The translations under genes and the position numbers were made by a program. Shown in pieces: positions 49,615 through 58,414 of a DNA stretch of 59,792 nucleotides. The notes below the pieces were generated by a model, which made no database searches, was not told where the DNA came from, and saw only the letters and a program-made list of their open reading frames with translations. Origin of the DNA: CALCTE01 sp045585835 (GTDB lineage Bacteria; Bacillota; Clostridia; Oscillospirales; CAG-272); the NCBI GenBank assembly GCA_045585835.1, contig JAZMZG010000008.1:1-59792 (forward strand), read 5' to 3'. Position 1 is the stretch's first letter. Every line of letters starts with the position of its first letter.

Positions 49615-49917
49615 ATGAGTAATAACATTATTGTAATAATGATTTCTCTTGCGCTGTTTTTCTCCGTGGTTTATACGGTAAGAGATATACTTTTGACAAT
49701 TCTGAAAAAAGGCTTTAAGCCAAAACTCAAAGGTGCTGTTATAGTAATAAAGGCAAGCGGAGAGTGCAAAGATACCGAAGCGCTTGTAAGATATGCCGTA
49801 GGTCTTGATGCAGATGAGATATTCATTGAGAAAGACGGTCTTACCGAGGACGGAGAAAAGCTCGTTGGACTGATACTCGGGGATTTCCCTTATATAAAGA
49901 TATTAGATAAAGTTTAG
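49615..49917 (+). CDS. Small single-pass membrane protein, function unknown
   Basis: 100 residues with an N-terminal helix (~4-29; IIVIMISLALFFSVVYTV) and a cytoplasmic domain with an alternating pattern (KGAVIVIKASGEC, ALVRYAVGLDADEIFIEKDGL, EKLVGLILGDFPYIKIL). GGGAGGA precedes the ATG. It lies 37 nt after coaD and 10 nt before the HAD gene, so within the same unit. Not recognised. Confidence 0.78.
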   Translation: MSNNIIVIMISLALFFSVVYTVRDILLTILKKGFKPKLKGAVIVIKASGECKDTEALVRYAVGLDADEIFIEKDGLTEDGEKLVGLILGDFPYIKILDKV

Positions 49918-49927
49918 GAAGAGCAAA

Positions 49928-50707
49928 GTGAAGAAGTTTGAAAACGTAATCCTTTTTTCCGATATAGACGGAACTTTAACGAATGACGATGGCGTGATAT
50001 CCAAAGAAAATCTTGAAGCAATTGAATATTTCACCTCCGGCGGCGGCAAATTTATCATAAGCTCGGGGCGTTATCATAACTACGCCGAAACGAAGCTCGG
50101 TTATAAGTCCGAATATCCCATCATCGCTTTAAACGGAACGCATATATATGACGTGAAAAGCGGTAAAGACTTATGGGCAAAAAGCTTAAACGACAAAGAA
50201 AAAAGTGTTGCTATGTCGCTTTTTGAGAAATGCGCGGGGCACGATAACGTTATAGTTTGCCTAAATTGCCGTAAATCGACCGCTATTTGTAAAACGGTGA
50301 AAGATTTAAACGATGCGCTTTTTGGCGCAAACGAGATACACGCCGAAGCATTTAAGGCAGTCTTTGTAAGCGACAAAGAGCTTTTAAACGAGCTTTGTGA
50401 GTACGCCCAAGAGCATTTTTCGGATATTGCGAGAGTTGTAAAAAGCTCCGATACTTTACTTGAGGTACTGCCGCTTGGCACGGGCAAACACATATGCATA
50501 GAAAAGCTATGCGAGTATTTCGGAGGTGACCCTACCGTCGTCGCAGTCGGCGACCATTCCAACGATATCGAAATGATAACCAAAGCGGATATAGGGTATG
50601 CCGTCGAAAATGCGATCCCCGAACTAAAAGCGGTAGCGGACAGAATAGCTCCGAAAAACACGGAGCACGCAATAGCATATGTAGTAAAGGAGCTTGAAAA
50701 TATATGA
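49928..50707 (+). CDS. HAD-superfamily (Cof-type) phosphatase
   Basis: GTG start with GGAAGAG upstream. 259 residues: motif I SDIDGTLT with nucleophile and acid Asp (~11), motif II IISSGRYHN, a C2B-type cap, a Lys in GTGKHICIEKL and motif IV VAVGDHSNDIEMI (~205). Cof-type members dephosphorylate sugar phosphates, pyridoxal phosphate or flavin phosphates; substrate is not predictable. It overlaps the next gene by 4 nt. Confidence 0.92.
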   Translation: MKKFENVILFSDIDGTLTNDDGVISKENLEAIEYFTSGGGKFIISSGRYHNYAETKLGYKSEYPIIALNGTHIYDVKSGKDLWAKSLNDKEKSVAMSLFEKCAGHDNVIVCLNCRKSTAICKTVKDLNDALFGANEIHAEAFKAVFVSDKELLNELCEYAQEHFSDIARVVKSSDTLLEVLPLGTGKHICIEKLCEYFGGDPTVVAVGDHSNDIEMITKADIGYAVENAIPELKAVADRIAPKNTEHAIAYVVKELENI

Positions 50708-51198
50708 TAAAAAAAGGCATCACAAGGCGAGAGAGAGAGATAACGGATATTTCCAAAATAACACAAATACTTGATAAGGCGAAGATAGCTCATATTGGAC
50801 TCGTTGACGATAATATGCCATACGTTGTGCCTATGAACTACGGCTATACTCTCACAAACGGACGCCTTACGTTCTATATACACGGTGCTCTTGAGGGCAG
50901 AAAAATTGATATAATAAGAAAAAAGCCCGACGTATTCGTTGAGGTGGACTGTGATATAGTACACTTTGAGGGTGATATAGCTTGCAGATACGGCACCTCT
51001 TATTCAAGCGTTATGGCGCAGGGCACGGCACATATACTTGAAGACACAAGCGAAAAGAGCGAAGGCCTTAAAATTCTTATGAAAACGCAGACGGGCAAGG
51101 ATTTCGACTTTACGGATAAAATGCTAAACGTAGTAAACGTTATACGCATAGATGTGGATGAATACACCGCAAAGCATCGTCCGAGCCCAAATAAATAA
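50704..51198 (+). CDS. Pyridoxamine 5'-phosphate oxidase-like flavin-binding protein (NimA-type)
   Basis: 164 residues: TRREREITDISKITQILDKAKIAHIGL opening region, MPYVVPMNYGY (~39) and FYIHGALEGRKIDII (~58), the pattern of the split-barrel NimA-like family that binds FMN or heme. Some members are linked to nitroimidazole resistance; most have no proven role. ATG overlaps the HAD stop, so the two probably work on related cofactors, by inference. Confidence 0.88.
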   Translation: MIKKGITRREREITDISKITQILDKAKIAHIGLVDDNMPYVVPMNYGYTLTNGRLTFYIHGALEGRKIDIIRKKPDVFVEVDCDIVHFEGDIACRYGTSYSSVMAQGTAHILEDTSEKSEGLKILMKTQTGKDFDFTDKMLNVVNVIRIDVDEYTAKHRPSPNK

Positions 51199-51271
51199 TC
51201 GCACGGTGCTTCTTTTCGGAGGCGATTTTGCATAAGCTTAAATAACGCCATTGTAAAAGCGAGGTATGCTT

Positions 51272-51946
51272 ATGCTTGATCTGATTGCCGTAATATGCTC
51301 ATTTTTCCTTGTAACCTTAAAGATAGGCGGGAATATGAGCTTTCCTCCGCCCTTATCTCCAAAGGAGGAAAAGGAATGCTTTATACGAATGAAGCTTGGA
51401 GACAAAAAAGCCAGAGCGACGCTTATCGAGAGAAATTTAAGGCTCGTTGCGCATATTGTAAAAAAATACAGCGGTAGCTACGACCAAGACGACCTTCTTT
51501 CGATAGGTACGATAGGACTTATCAAAGCAGTAGACAGCTTTAACGTTGAAAGCGGAACACGCTTTGCCACGTACGGAGCAAAATGCTTGCAAAATGAGAT
51601 ATTTATGTATTTCCGGACCTTGAAGAAAACGGGTGCGGAGGTAAGTATAAACGAGCCGATAGACACGGACAAAAACGGCAACGCCTTAACCTATATGGAT
51701 ATCGTGAGCTGTGAGGACGATATATGCGAAACGATAGACAGAAAGATAAAAAGCGCAAAAGCACTTAGGGCAGTAGGCGAAACGTTATCAGACAGAGAAA
51801 GGCAGATAATATGCTATCGCTACGGACTTTTCGGTTATCCCCAAAAAACGCAAAGGGAGATAGCCTCTGTTTTGGGAATTTCCCGTTCCTACGTGTCAAG
51901 GATAGAGAAGATAGCTTTAAAGAAGCTTGAGAAGGTATTGATTTAA
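51272..51946 (+). CDS. sigK: Sporulation sigma factor sigma-K, with pro-sequence
   Basis: 224 residues from the ATG at 51272 (GAGG 7 nt upstream; the ATG at 51266 is too close to it). A hydrophobic ~20-residue N-terminus (MLDLIAVICSFFLVTLKIG) fits the pro-sequence that SpoIVFB removes. Then region 2 (LIERNLRLVAHIVKKYS, DLLSIGTIGLIKAVDSF, GTRFATYGAKCLQNEI) and region 4 (LSDRERQIICYRYGL, QREIASVLGISRSYVSRIEK). The match is closer to sigma-K than sigma-E through RLVAHIVKK and SRSYVSRIEK. The gene is continuous, with no skin-type insertion. Controls late mother-cell sporulation genes. Confidence 0.9.
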   Translation: MLDLIAVICSFFLVTLKIGGNMSFPPPLSPKEEKECFIRMKLGDKKARATLIERNLRLVAHIVKKYSGSYDQDDLLSIGTIGLIKAVDSFNVESGTRFATYGAKCLQNEIFMYFRTLKKTGAEVSINEPIDTDKNGNALTYMDIVSCEDDICETIDRKIKSAKALRAVGETLSDRERQIICYRYGLFGYPQKTQREIASVLGISRSYVSRIEKIALKKLEKVLI

Positions 51947-51969
51947 AAATATAAAATATAGGAGTTATT

Positions 51970-52224
51970 ATGAAAAAGACTGTTGACTACAAAACAAAAG
52001 GCACTTGCTCAAGAAGCGTTCACGTTGAAATCGAAGACGGAATCGTAACAGAAGTTAGCTTTGACGGCGGTTGCAGCGGCAATACGAAGGGGGTTTCGGC
52101 ACTCATTATCGGAATGAACGCCGAAGAGGCAATTAAAAGACTTTCGGGAATAAAGTGCGGCTTAAAGCTCACCTCTTGCCCCGACCAGCTTTCCATGGCA
52201 ATAAAAGAAGCGCTCGAAAAGTAA
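51970..52224 (+). CDS. TSCPD-domain protein (TIGR03905-like)
   Basis: 84 residues: KTKGTCSRSVHVEIEDG, a FDGGCSGNTKGVSALI segment and the eponymous LTSCPDQLSMAI. Four cysteines at conserved places suggest metal binding. The domain also occurs at the C-terminus of B12-dependent ribonucleotide reductases; the stand-alone form has no known role. AGGAG precedes the ATG at 51970. It is 23 nt after sigK and ends at a strong terminator. Confidence 0.92.
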   Translation: MKKTVDYKTKGTCSRSVHVEIEDGIVTEVSFDGGCSGNTKGVSALIIGMNAEEAIKRLSGIKCGLKLTSCPDQLSMAIKEALEK

Positions 52225-52259
52225 AAACAGTCGGTTGCAATTTGCAACCGACTGTTTTT
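52223..52259. terminator. Bidirectional terminator between TSCPD and rsmG genes
   Basis: A 17-bp stem (52223-52239 with 52243-52259, loop ATT), with A and T runs on either side. Confidence 0.92.
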
Positions 52260-52266
52260 TTGTCAT

Positions 52267-52983
52267 TCACAAAGGTTTTTTACTTATTGCTCCGCCCGCA
52301 CGGGGATACGTAAGGGGAGTGGCTTTTACCTTTTCTATCACGATTATCGTTCTTTCCGAATCCGAAAACGGAAGCCTTAATTCCCTTATCTCTTTTATCC
52401 TGCCGCCCAATACGGCTATCGCCTTTTTTGCGTTTTCTATCTCTTCTCTTGCGTTTGCCTTCATCGCAACGAATATACCGCCAACCTTTACAAGCGGCAA
52501 GCAATATTCACAAAGTACGTTAAGAGATGCTACCGCCCTTGCAGTGCATACGTCGAAGCTCTCACGGAAATCCGCTTTTTTACCAAGCTCCTCCGCTCTT
52601 GCCGCAATCGCAATTACATTTTCAAGACCGAGCGCCCTTGCCGTTTCGTTTACGTAACGTATGCGTTTTTCGGTCGAATCGACTGCGGTTATATTAACGT
52701 CACTTCTTGCACAGGCAACGGGGAGGGTAGGAAATCCCGCACCGCAGCCAATATCCGCAAGACGCACGCCCTTTTCGAGAAAATTTGAAAGAGTTAGGCT
52801 ATCGAGCATATGTTTCTCGGCAACGTCCTCTTCCGTAACGATTCTCGTCAAGTTTTGTCTTTCGTTTTCCGAGAGCATAAGCTCGTATAGCTTTTCGAGC
52901 CTTTCATAGCAAGCATCGTCTATGCCGATGTTTAATTTTTCCGCTCCCGCAAGAAGCGAAGCTTTAAACAGAGCCTTGTCCAT
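52267..52983 (-). CDS. rsmG: 16S rRNA (guanine527-N7)-methyltransferase
   Basis: 238 residues: ENERQNLTRIVTEEDVAEKHMLDSL (~37-62), SAM-binding LADIGCGAGFPTLPVA (~75), and RAVASLNVLCEYCLPLV (~148). Modifies G527 of 16S rRNA. Its start lies 20 nt inside the mnmG end, so the two are translationally linked; the gidA-gidB pair is widely conserved. Confidence 0.96.
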   Translation of the reverse strand: MDKALFKASLLAGAEKLNIGIDDACYERLEKLYELMLSENERQNLTRIVTEEDVAEKHMLDSLTLSNFLEKGVRLADIGCGAGFPTLPVACARSDVNITAVDSTEKRIRYVNETARALGLENVIAIAARAEELGKKADFRESFDVCTARAVASLNVLCEYCLPLVKVGGIFVAMKANAREEIENAKKAIAVLGGRIKEIRELRLPFSDSERTIIVIEKVKATPLTYPRAGGAISKKPL

Positions 52984-54877
52984 TTTTATTCCTCATTTCC
53001 ACGTATACGAGAAGTACGGTTATATCCGCAGGGCTTACTCCCGATATTCTCGTTGCTTGCCCGATGTTTATGGGTCTTATCTGCTTTAGCTTTTGAGTTG
53101 CTTCAAGACGAAGCCCTACGACCTTATCGTAGTCGAAATCCTCGGGTATCTTTTTGCTTTCGAGCTTTTTGACACGCTCAATTTCCGCAAGCTCCTTTAA
53201 TATATATCCCGCATACTTAATTTCAGTTTGCACCCTCGATTTAACTTCATCGGGAAGTGCGGGGCGCTCGGGGTCAAGCGGGAGAGTATCGTCATAGCTT
53301 ATTTCGGGCCTTTTTAAAAGGTCGTTTAAGTGTATGCCCGTATCAAGCTCCGTGCTGTTTTTTGACCTCATTATCTCATTTGCAAGCGCAGAGGGTGGCA
53401 CGACTATCTTTGATATACGCTTTATCTCCTTTTGTATGGCTTCACAGCGCTTTATAATGTGCTCGTAGCGCTCTTTGTCAACAAGACCTATGTCGTAGCC
53501 TATCTTGCAAAGCCTTTCTTCCGCATTGTCTTGGCGAAGCAAAAGCCTGTATTCGCAGCGTGATGTCATGATACGGTACGGCTCATTTGTGCCTTTTGTG
53601 ACAAGGTCGTCGATAAGCGTGCCGATATACGATGAGCTTCGTGACAAAACGAGGCTTTCACGTCCCATAATCGAAAGCGAAGCGTTTATACCCGCAACAA
53701 GACCTTGGCATGCGGCTTCCTCGTAACCGGAGGTGCCGTTAAACTGTCCGGCACCGTAAAGTCCCTTTATGTCCTTAAATTCAAGCGTGGGATAAAGTTG
53801 GGTCGGGTCACAGCAATCGTATTCTATGGCATATGCACTGCGCATCACCCTTGCATTTTCGAGCCCCTTTAAAGAGTGTATCATTTGCATTTGAACGTCC
53901 TCGGGAAGCGAGGAGCTAAAGCCTTGAATATACATCTCCTTAGTATCCTCGCCGCAGGGCTCTATGAAAAGCTGATGACGCTCTTTTTCGGCAAATCTGA
54001 CTACTTTATCTTCTATACTCGGACAATATCTTGGTCCTACGCCTTTTATCTTTCCCGAATAAAGAGGAGAGCGGTGCAGATTTGCTCTTATTATATCGTG
54101 CGTCTTTTCGTTCGTATATGTAACGTAGCAGGGAAGCTGCGGCCTTTGCTTGCTCTTGTCCGTATAGTAGGAGAAGTATTGCGGCTTTTCATCGCCCTCT
54201 TGAACTTGCAGCTCGCTTGTATCTATACTGTCCCTATGCACTCTTGACGGCGTACCCGTTTTAAAGCGCATTATCTTAACGCCCGCATCTTCAAGAGATT
54301 TTGTGAGTCCGACTGCGGCGTGAGAGCCGTCGGGTCCGCCGCTGTAGAATACGTCACCGATAATTATGGTGCTGTCAAGATACGTGCCCGTAGAAACGAT
54401 AGCGGCTTTTACGTTATACACTGCGCCAAGCTTTGTTACGACGGAGGTGACCTTGCCGTCTTCGACTCGAATTTCCGTGACCTCCGCTTGCTTTAAGAGG
54501 AGATTTTCGGTATTTTCCAATACCTTCTTCATCGCAATTTGATATTTGCGTCTGTCGGTTTGCTGACGAAGCGAATGGACGGCAACACCCTTTGTTTGAT
54601 TAAGTATTCTGCTTTGGAGCATGACCTCGTCTGCAGTTTTTCCCATTTGCCCGCCGAGAGCATCAAGCTCGCACACGAGATGCCCTTTACCGCTTCCGCC
54701 GATAGATGGATTGCAGGGGAGATTTGCAACGGCGTCAAGACAAAGCGTAAAAAGCACGGTTGACATTCCAAGCCTTGCGCAAGCCAAAGCGGCTTCACAG
54801 CCGGCGTGTCCTGCGCCGATTACCGCAACGTCTATAGAATCTGCAAAATATTCGTTTTTCGTCTTTTCGTTTTGCAT
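52964..54877 (-). CDS. mnmG: tRNA uridine-5-carboxymethylaminomethyl synthesis enzyme MnmG
   Basis: Start at 54877 (MQNEKTK) with AAGGAC upstream. 637 residues: FAD site VAVIGAGHAGCEAALACARLG (two blocks near 15), CNPSIGG (~54), the cysteine region GPRYCPSIEDKV (~275), NGTSGYEEAACQGL (~370) and the C-terminal MnmE-binding helices ending near ATRISGVSPADI. With MnmE it modifies wobble uridine 34 of tRNAs. MnmE is not in the window. Third gene of the DUF1385-prmC-mnmG-rsmG unit. Confidence 0.96.
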   Translation of the reverse strand: MQNEKTKNEYFADSIDVAVIGAGHAGCEAALACARLGMSTVLFTLCLDAVANLPCNPSIGGSGKGHLVCELDALGGQMGKTADEVMLQSRILNQTKGVAVHSLRQQTDRRKYQIAMKKVLENTENLLLKQAEVTEIRVEDGKVTSVVTKLGAVYNVKAAIVSTGTYLDSTIIIGDVFYSGGPDGSHAAVGLTKSLEDAGVKIMRFKTGTPSRVHRDSIDTSELQVQEGDEKPQYFSYYTDKSKQRPQLPCYVTYTNEKTHDIIRANLHRSPLYSGKIKGVGPRYCPSIEDKVVRFAEKERHQLFIEPCGEDTKEMYIQGFSSSLPEDVQMQMIHSLKGLENARVMRSAYAIEYDCCDPTQLYPTLEFKDIKGLYGAGQFNGTSGYEEAACQGLVAGINASLSIMGRESLVLSRSSSYIGTLIDDLVTKGTNEPYRIMTSRCEYRLLLRQDNAEERLCKIGYDIGLVDKERYEHIIKRCEAIQKEIKRISKIVVPPSALANEIMRSKNSTELDTGIHLNDLLKRPEISYDDTLPLDPERPALPDEVKSRVQTEIKYAGYILKELAEIERVKKLESKKIPEDFDYDKVVGLRLEATQKLKQIRPINIGQATRISGVSPADITVLLVYVEMRNKNGQGSV

Positions 54878-54878
54878 A

Positions 54879-55718
54879 TTAGTCCTTCTTTTTGCCCAAA
54901 ACGGCACGCTTTACGCCGTAAAGGTCGGTGAAAATTTGAATATCCTTTGCGCCTTCTTCCGTAAGAAGTGCACATACGTCGTCTGCTTGGTCATAGCCGA
55001 CTTCAAATATGATGTATCCGCCGTCTTTGAGTGAGTTAAAGTGCTTTTTGCATATAGCTTTGTAAAAATCAAGCCCGTCGTTACCGCCAAAAAGAGCGAT
55101 TTTCGGCTCACAGAGAACTTCTTTTTGAAGGCTGCGCATATCACGTGCGTTTATGTACGGCGGATTCGACATTATTAAGGAAAGCCCGCCCGGGAGCTTA
55201 TCGTTGAGTACGTCGAATTTTGCTGTTTTTACTCTGTCTTGTACTTTATGAAGGGCAAGGTTTTTATTTGCTACGGTTAAAGCGTTATCGGAGATATCGT
55301 AAAGCTCTCCCGATGCCGTTTTATTTTGTAAAGCATAGCTTATGCCGATACAACCGCTTCCCGTACAGAGATCTGCAAAGCGGCAATTTTTTATATCGAG
55401 TTTAAGTGCGGTTTTTACTATAAGCTCCGTTTCCCCTCGGGGGATAAGACAACCCTCGTCAACAAAGAATTCATAGCCGTAAAAATCCCACGAGCCTAAA
55501 ATATACTGAAGAGGATATCCTCCCGCCCTCTTTTTACAGAGCTTTCTAAAGAGTTCAAGCCTTGCTTCGTCACAAGGCTCGTTCTTTTCTATAGCGTATT
55601 TTTCGGGAGTTAGAGCAAACAAGTGGCAAAGAAGCTGTTTTGCATCGCCTTTTGCGCTGTCTATGCCACACTCCTCAAAAAACAGCACGGCTTCTTTTAA
55701 TGCTTCAAAGAGCTTCAT
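54879..55718 (-). CDS. prmC: Release factor glutamine methyltransferase
   Basis: 279 residues: helical N-domain, GGYPLQYILGSWDFYG (~73), SAM site FADLCTGSGCIGISYAL (~115) and catalytic SNPPYI (~183). Methylates the Gln of the GGQ motif in release factors RF1/RF2. It overlaps the DUF1385 stop by 4 nt and ends one base before the mnmG ATG. prfA, its common partner, is not here. Confidence 0.95.
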   Translation of the reverse strand: MKLFEALKEAVLFFEECGIDSAKGDAKQLLCHLFALTPEKYAIEKNEPCDEARLELFRKLCKKRAGGYPLQYILGSWDFYGYEFFVDEGCLIPRGETELIVKTALKLDIKNCRFADLCTGSGCIGISYALQNKTASGELYDISDNALTVANKNLALHKVQDRVKTAKFDVLNDKLPGGLSLIMSNPPYINARDMRSLQKEVLCEPKIALFGGNDGLDFYKAICKKHFNSLKDGGYIIFEVGYDQADDVCALLTEEGAKDIQIFTDLYGVKRAVLGKKKD

Positions 55719-56713
55719 TCCGAGTCCTCTTCTTGCACGGCATCTTGCCCATAAATATCGGGGAGCGATGCTTTTAAAGATGCGATAGCAACCTCAAGCA
55801 TAGAATCGTCGGGTTGTTTTGTCGTAATTCTCTGTACCCAAAGTCCCGGCGCAGAGAGTATTTTTACGATAAGATTCGTGTCGTGTTTTCCCGCAAACTT
55901 TATAAATTCATATCCCACACCTACTATAAGAGGGAGGAAGATTATGCTTATGAGAGAGCGAACAAGAGAGTTTTCGGTTATCTGACTCCAAGGCACAAAT
56001 GATGTAATAATGATGCTAACAAGCATCATTATTACCATAAAGCTTGTTCCGCAACGGGGATGGAAGCGCTTGTATTTTTTGACATTTTCCACCGTAAGCT
56101 CTTCGCCGCTTTCGTGCGCAAATATAGACATATGCTCCGCACCGTGATATTGGAAGACCCTGTGCATTTCTTTCCAAAGTGAGATGAGGTATATATACGC
56201 CAAAAATATGGCGATGCGCACTATGCCTTTTATAAGACTGTATACGAGATCCGATAAATAGGTGTCCTCTTCCATATTAAAAAGAGGATGCAAAAAGTCG
56301 GAGGCAAGTGTAGGTAAGAATACGAAAAGAGCGAGCGATAAAAGCACGCCCAGAAGCATGCCGACAGTTCCGACGACAGCCATAAGGCTTTTACCAAATT
56401 TTTTCTCAAGCCATTTTTCGAATTTTGTCGGCTCTTCCTCTATACCGAGCATTTCCGTGGATTTCGTAAGAGTGTCCATAGAAAGCTTCATGGTTTCTAT
56501 AAAGTTTATCACTCCTCGAATAACGGGGATCTTCCCCCAAAACGTGCGCTGACAAATAGTTGTATACTTATGTGACTCGACCGCAATCTCTCCGCTTTCC
56601 TTACGTACGGCAAGCGCCCAACGGTCTTTTGATTTCATCATTACGCCCTCAATGACGGCTTGACCGCCCGTAGAGCCCTTTCTGTTACTTATCGAGCAAC
56701 TGTTTTTCTTCAT
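55715..56713 (-). CDS. DUF1385 family membrane protein
   Basis: 332 residues: GGQAVIEGVMMKS near 15-27 (the family signature), an SHKYTTICQRTFWGKIPVIRG region typical of the family, two helices (~110-140 and ~160-185), the conserved HGAEHMSIFAHE and KRFHPRCGTSF segment (~190-222) with His and Cys that could bind metal, then two more helices (~225-265). In many Bacillota this gene sits just upstream of prmC or prfA as here. Function unknown. Confidence 0.9.
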   Translation of the reverse strand: MKKNSCSISNRKGSTGGQAVIEGVMMKSKDRWALAVRKESGEIAVESHKYTTICQRTFWGKIPVIRGVINFIETMKLSMDTLTKSTEMLGIEEEPTKFEKWLEKKFGKSLMAVVGTVGMLLGVLLSLALFVFLPTLASDFLHPLFNMEEDTYLSDLVYSLIKGIVRIAIFLAYIYLISLWKEMHRVFQYHGAEHMSIFAHESGEELTVENVKKYKRFHPRCGTSFMVIMMLVSIIITSFVPWSQITENSLVRSLISIIFLPLIVGVGYEFIKFAGKHDTNLIVKILSAPGLWVQRITTKQPDDSMLEVAIASLKASLPDIYGQDAVQEEDSE

Positions 56714-56735
56714 TATGTATCGCCTTTCGTTAAAA

Positions 56736-56771
56736 AAGGCTTTCTCAAAGTATGACCTTCAAGAAAGCCTT
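56736..56771 (-). terminator. Terminator of secG
   Basis: Read leftward, a 10-bp stem (56762-56771 with 56736-56745, 16-nt loop) is followed by six U. It lies between secG and the DUF1385 gene. Confidence 0.75.
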
Positions 56772-56833
56772 GCGTGTTGCGTTTTCCGCTAAAAAGGCTT
56801 CCGTGCCTTTGCGGTATTAAGTTGCTAATTTGA

Positions 56834-57295
56834 TTATTCTGCGTCCGTACCTTCGGTTTCTGTACCTTCGGTCTCTGTACCTTCGGCCTCTGTACCTTCG
56901 GTTTCTGTGCCTTCAGTCTCTGTGCCTTCGGTTTTTGTACCTTCGGTTTCTGTACCTTCGGTTTCTGTGCCTTCGGTTTCCGTACCTTCCTCGGTCTGTG
57001 TACCTTCAGTATCGGCAGCTTTCTCGGGAATTTGGTTGAAGATGCAAACGAGAATAACGAGGATCGCAAAAATAATTGATGCGATTATGGTGAGAACGTT
57101 AAGAGTTTTCTCAATCGAAGAAGCCTTCTTTTTACCGAAGAAGGTTTCTGCACCGCCGGAAACAACTCCGGAGAGAGAACGGTTTTTGGAACTCTGCATA
57201 AGAACTGCGATTATAATAAATACTGCAAATACAATGATCAGTATTCCGAACACCAAGTTAAGTGTTGACAAATTGTTTACTGCTGCTGTAATCAT
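56834..57295 (-). CDS. secG: Protein translocase subunit SecG with a repeat-made acidic tail
   Basis: 153 residues; typical SecG has ~75-80. Two helices (~12-35 and ~62-86) flank the conserved cytoplasmic loop VLMQSSKNRSLSGVVSGGAETFFGKKK. SecG helps SecA drive proteins through SecYE. After ~residue 90 comes a tail built from ten pentapeptides of the TEGTE kind, Glu/Thr-rich and expected to lie outside the membrane as SecG has both ends out. The tail is encoded by a 15-nt tandem repeat. GGAGG precedes the ATG; promoter at 57340-57368. Confidence 0.93.
   Translation of the reverse strand: MITAAVNNLSTLNLVFGILIIVFAVFIIIAVLMQSSKNRSLSGVVSGGAETFFGKKKASSIEKTLNVLTIIASIIFAILVILVCIFNQIPEKAADTEGTQTEEGTETEGTETEGTETEGTKTEGTETEGTETEGTEAEGTETEGTETEGTDAE
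56841..56990. repeat. 15-bp minisatellite in secG
   Basis: About ten copies of a 15-base unit (on the + strand CTTCGGTTTCTGTAC with few changes) encode the C-terminal pentapeptides of SecG. Substitutions between copies are mostly silent or Thr to Ala/Lys. Fifteen-base steps keep the frame, so copy number can change freely. Confidence 0.92.
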
Positions 57296-57339
57296 ATTTC
57301 CTCCATAGGTCTATATTTTTTTACTACCTAAACGGACAG

Positions 57340-57368
57340 ATTATACCACGCTTTTTGATAAATTGCAA
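57340..57368 (-). promoter_or_regulatory. Promoter of secG
   Basis: Leftward TTGCAA (57363-57368), 17 nt, TATAAT (57340-57345). Confidence 0.83.
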
Positions 57369-57408
57369 TAGCTTTCGGGAAAATATTTTCTTATATAATA
57401 AATAACAC

Positions 57409-57437
57409 TTGATTTATTTGTGCGTATGTTGTAAAAT
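57409..57437 (+). promoter_or_regulatory. Promoter of the DnaD/loader pair
   Basis: TTGATT (57409-57414), 17 nt, TAAAAT (57432-57437). Confidence 0.65.
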
Positions 57438-57481
57438 AGCGTTAAGACCGACATTAAAAATAAACTCGAAAGGAGAGCGAA

Positions 57482-58414
57482 ATGGCAGAAAAAGATAACG
57501 TATTTTCCTTTGCCGGAGACTTTTTTGTCGTGCCCTCCTTCGTTATGGCACGTTCAAAATCCGCAACGGCGAATGAAATTAAAACAGCGCTTTATTTTTG
57601 CGCAAATGCAGGGCGTACGGTTTTTGACTGTGCGGCATATCTCGGTATAGACGCAAAAGAAGTGGAAAAAGCACTTATTTTTTGGAGAGGCGCAAGTGAT
57701 ATATCCTTTGTCGGCGCATCGCCGTCTTGTGAGCTTTCGCCGAATCTCCCTTCACGTCCCGATTATGACGGAGAGACCTTGGCAAAAATAATATCTAAAA
57801 ATAAGCCGCTTAAGGCAATACTTGACGATTGCCAAAAGCTTATCGGAAAGAGCTTCACACCGCACGATACGGAAATATTCGTCGGCTGTCTTTACGATTG
57901 GCTTTCTCTTTCCCCCGAGTACATACTTTCTCTGACCTCGTACTGTTGCGAGAGGGGCAAGAAGAGCGTGCGGTATATCGAAAAGACTGCACTTTCGCTT
58001 GTGGAAGAGGGAGTAGACGATTTTTCAAAGCTTGAGGCTTATATTGCCGAAGCGGAGAAGAAAAACCGTAAAGAGTACAAGCTTCGTAAGCTCTTCGGAT
58101 TCGGTGACAGAGCGCTGACACCCTCCGAAAAGAAGCATTTTACGTTGTATGCCGAAACGGATTTTTCGCTTTTGGAATACGCTTACGAAAAGATGATACA
58201 AAATATAGGCACGGTGCGCCTTGCTTATATGACGAAGATAATTCAAAGTTGGAAGGAAAAGGGTATAGACACACTCGAGAAGGCAAAGCAAGAGGAGCAA
58301 GGAGACACGAAAGTAAAAGACGTGTTCTCGTCCGAGAGCTTTGTATTTGACGATTTTCTTTCCGCCGCAATAAAGAAGGGCGCAAAGAAGAAAGGAAAAG
58401 AAAATGGCAAATAA
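57482..58414 (+). CDS. DnaD-domain replication initiation protein
   Basis: 310 residues: an N-terminal winged-helix-like part (~15-75; FVVPSFVMARSKSATANEIKTALYF), then two helical DnaD (DDBH2) domains (~100-185 and ~205-265). The second carries YAYEKMIQNIGTVRLAYMTKIIQSWKEKGI, the Y-x-x-x-I..W pattern of the family. A Lys-rich tail follows. DnaD proteins remodel DNA and help load the helicase. The next gene, an ATPase loader, overlaps it by 11 nt, so the two form a loading module. AAGGAGAG precedes the ATG. Confidence 0.92.
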   Translation: MAEKDNVFSFAGDFFVVPSFVMARSKSATANEIKTALYFCANAGRTVFDCAAYLGIDAKEVEKALIFWRGASDISFVGASPSCELSPNLPSRPDYDGETLAKIISKNKPLKAILDDCQKLIGKSFTPHDTEIFVGCLYDWLSLSPEYILSLTSYCCERGKKSVRYIEKTALSLVEEGVDDFSKLEAYIAEAEKKNRKEYKLRKLFGFGDRALTPSEKKHFTLYAETDFSLLEYAYEKMIQNIGTVRLAYMTKIIQSWKEKGIDTLEKAKQEEQGDTKVKDVFSSESFVFDDFLSAAIKKGAKKKGKENGK

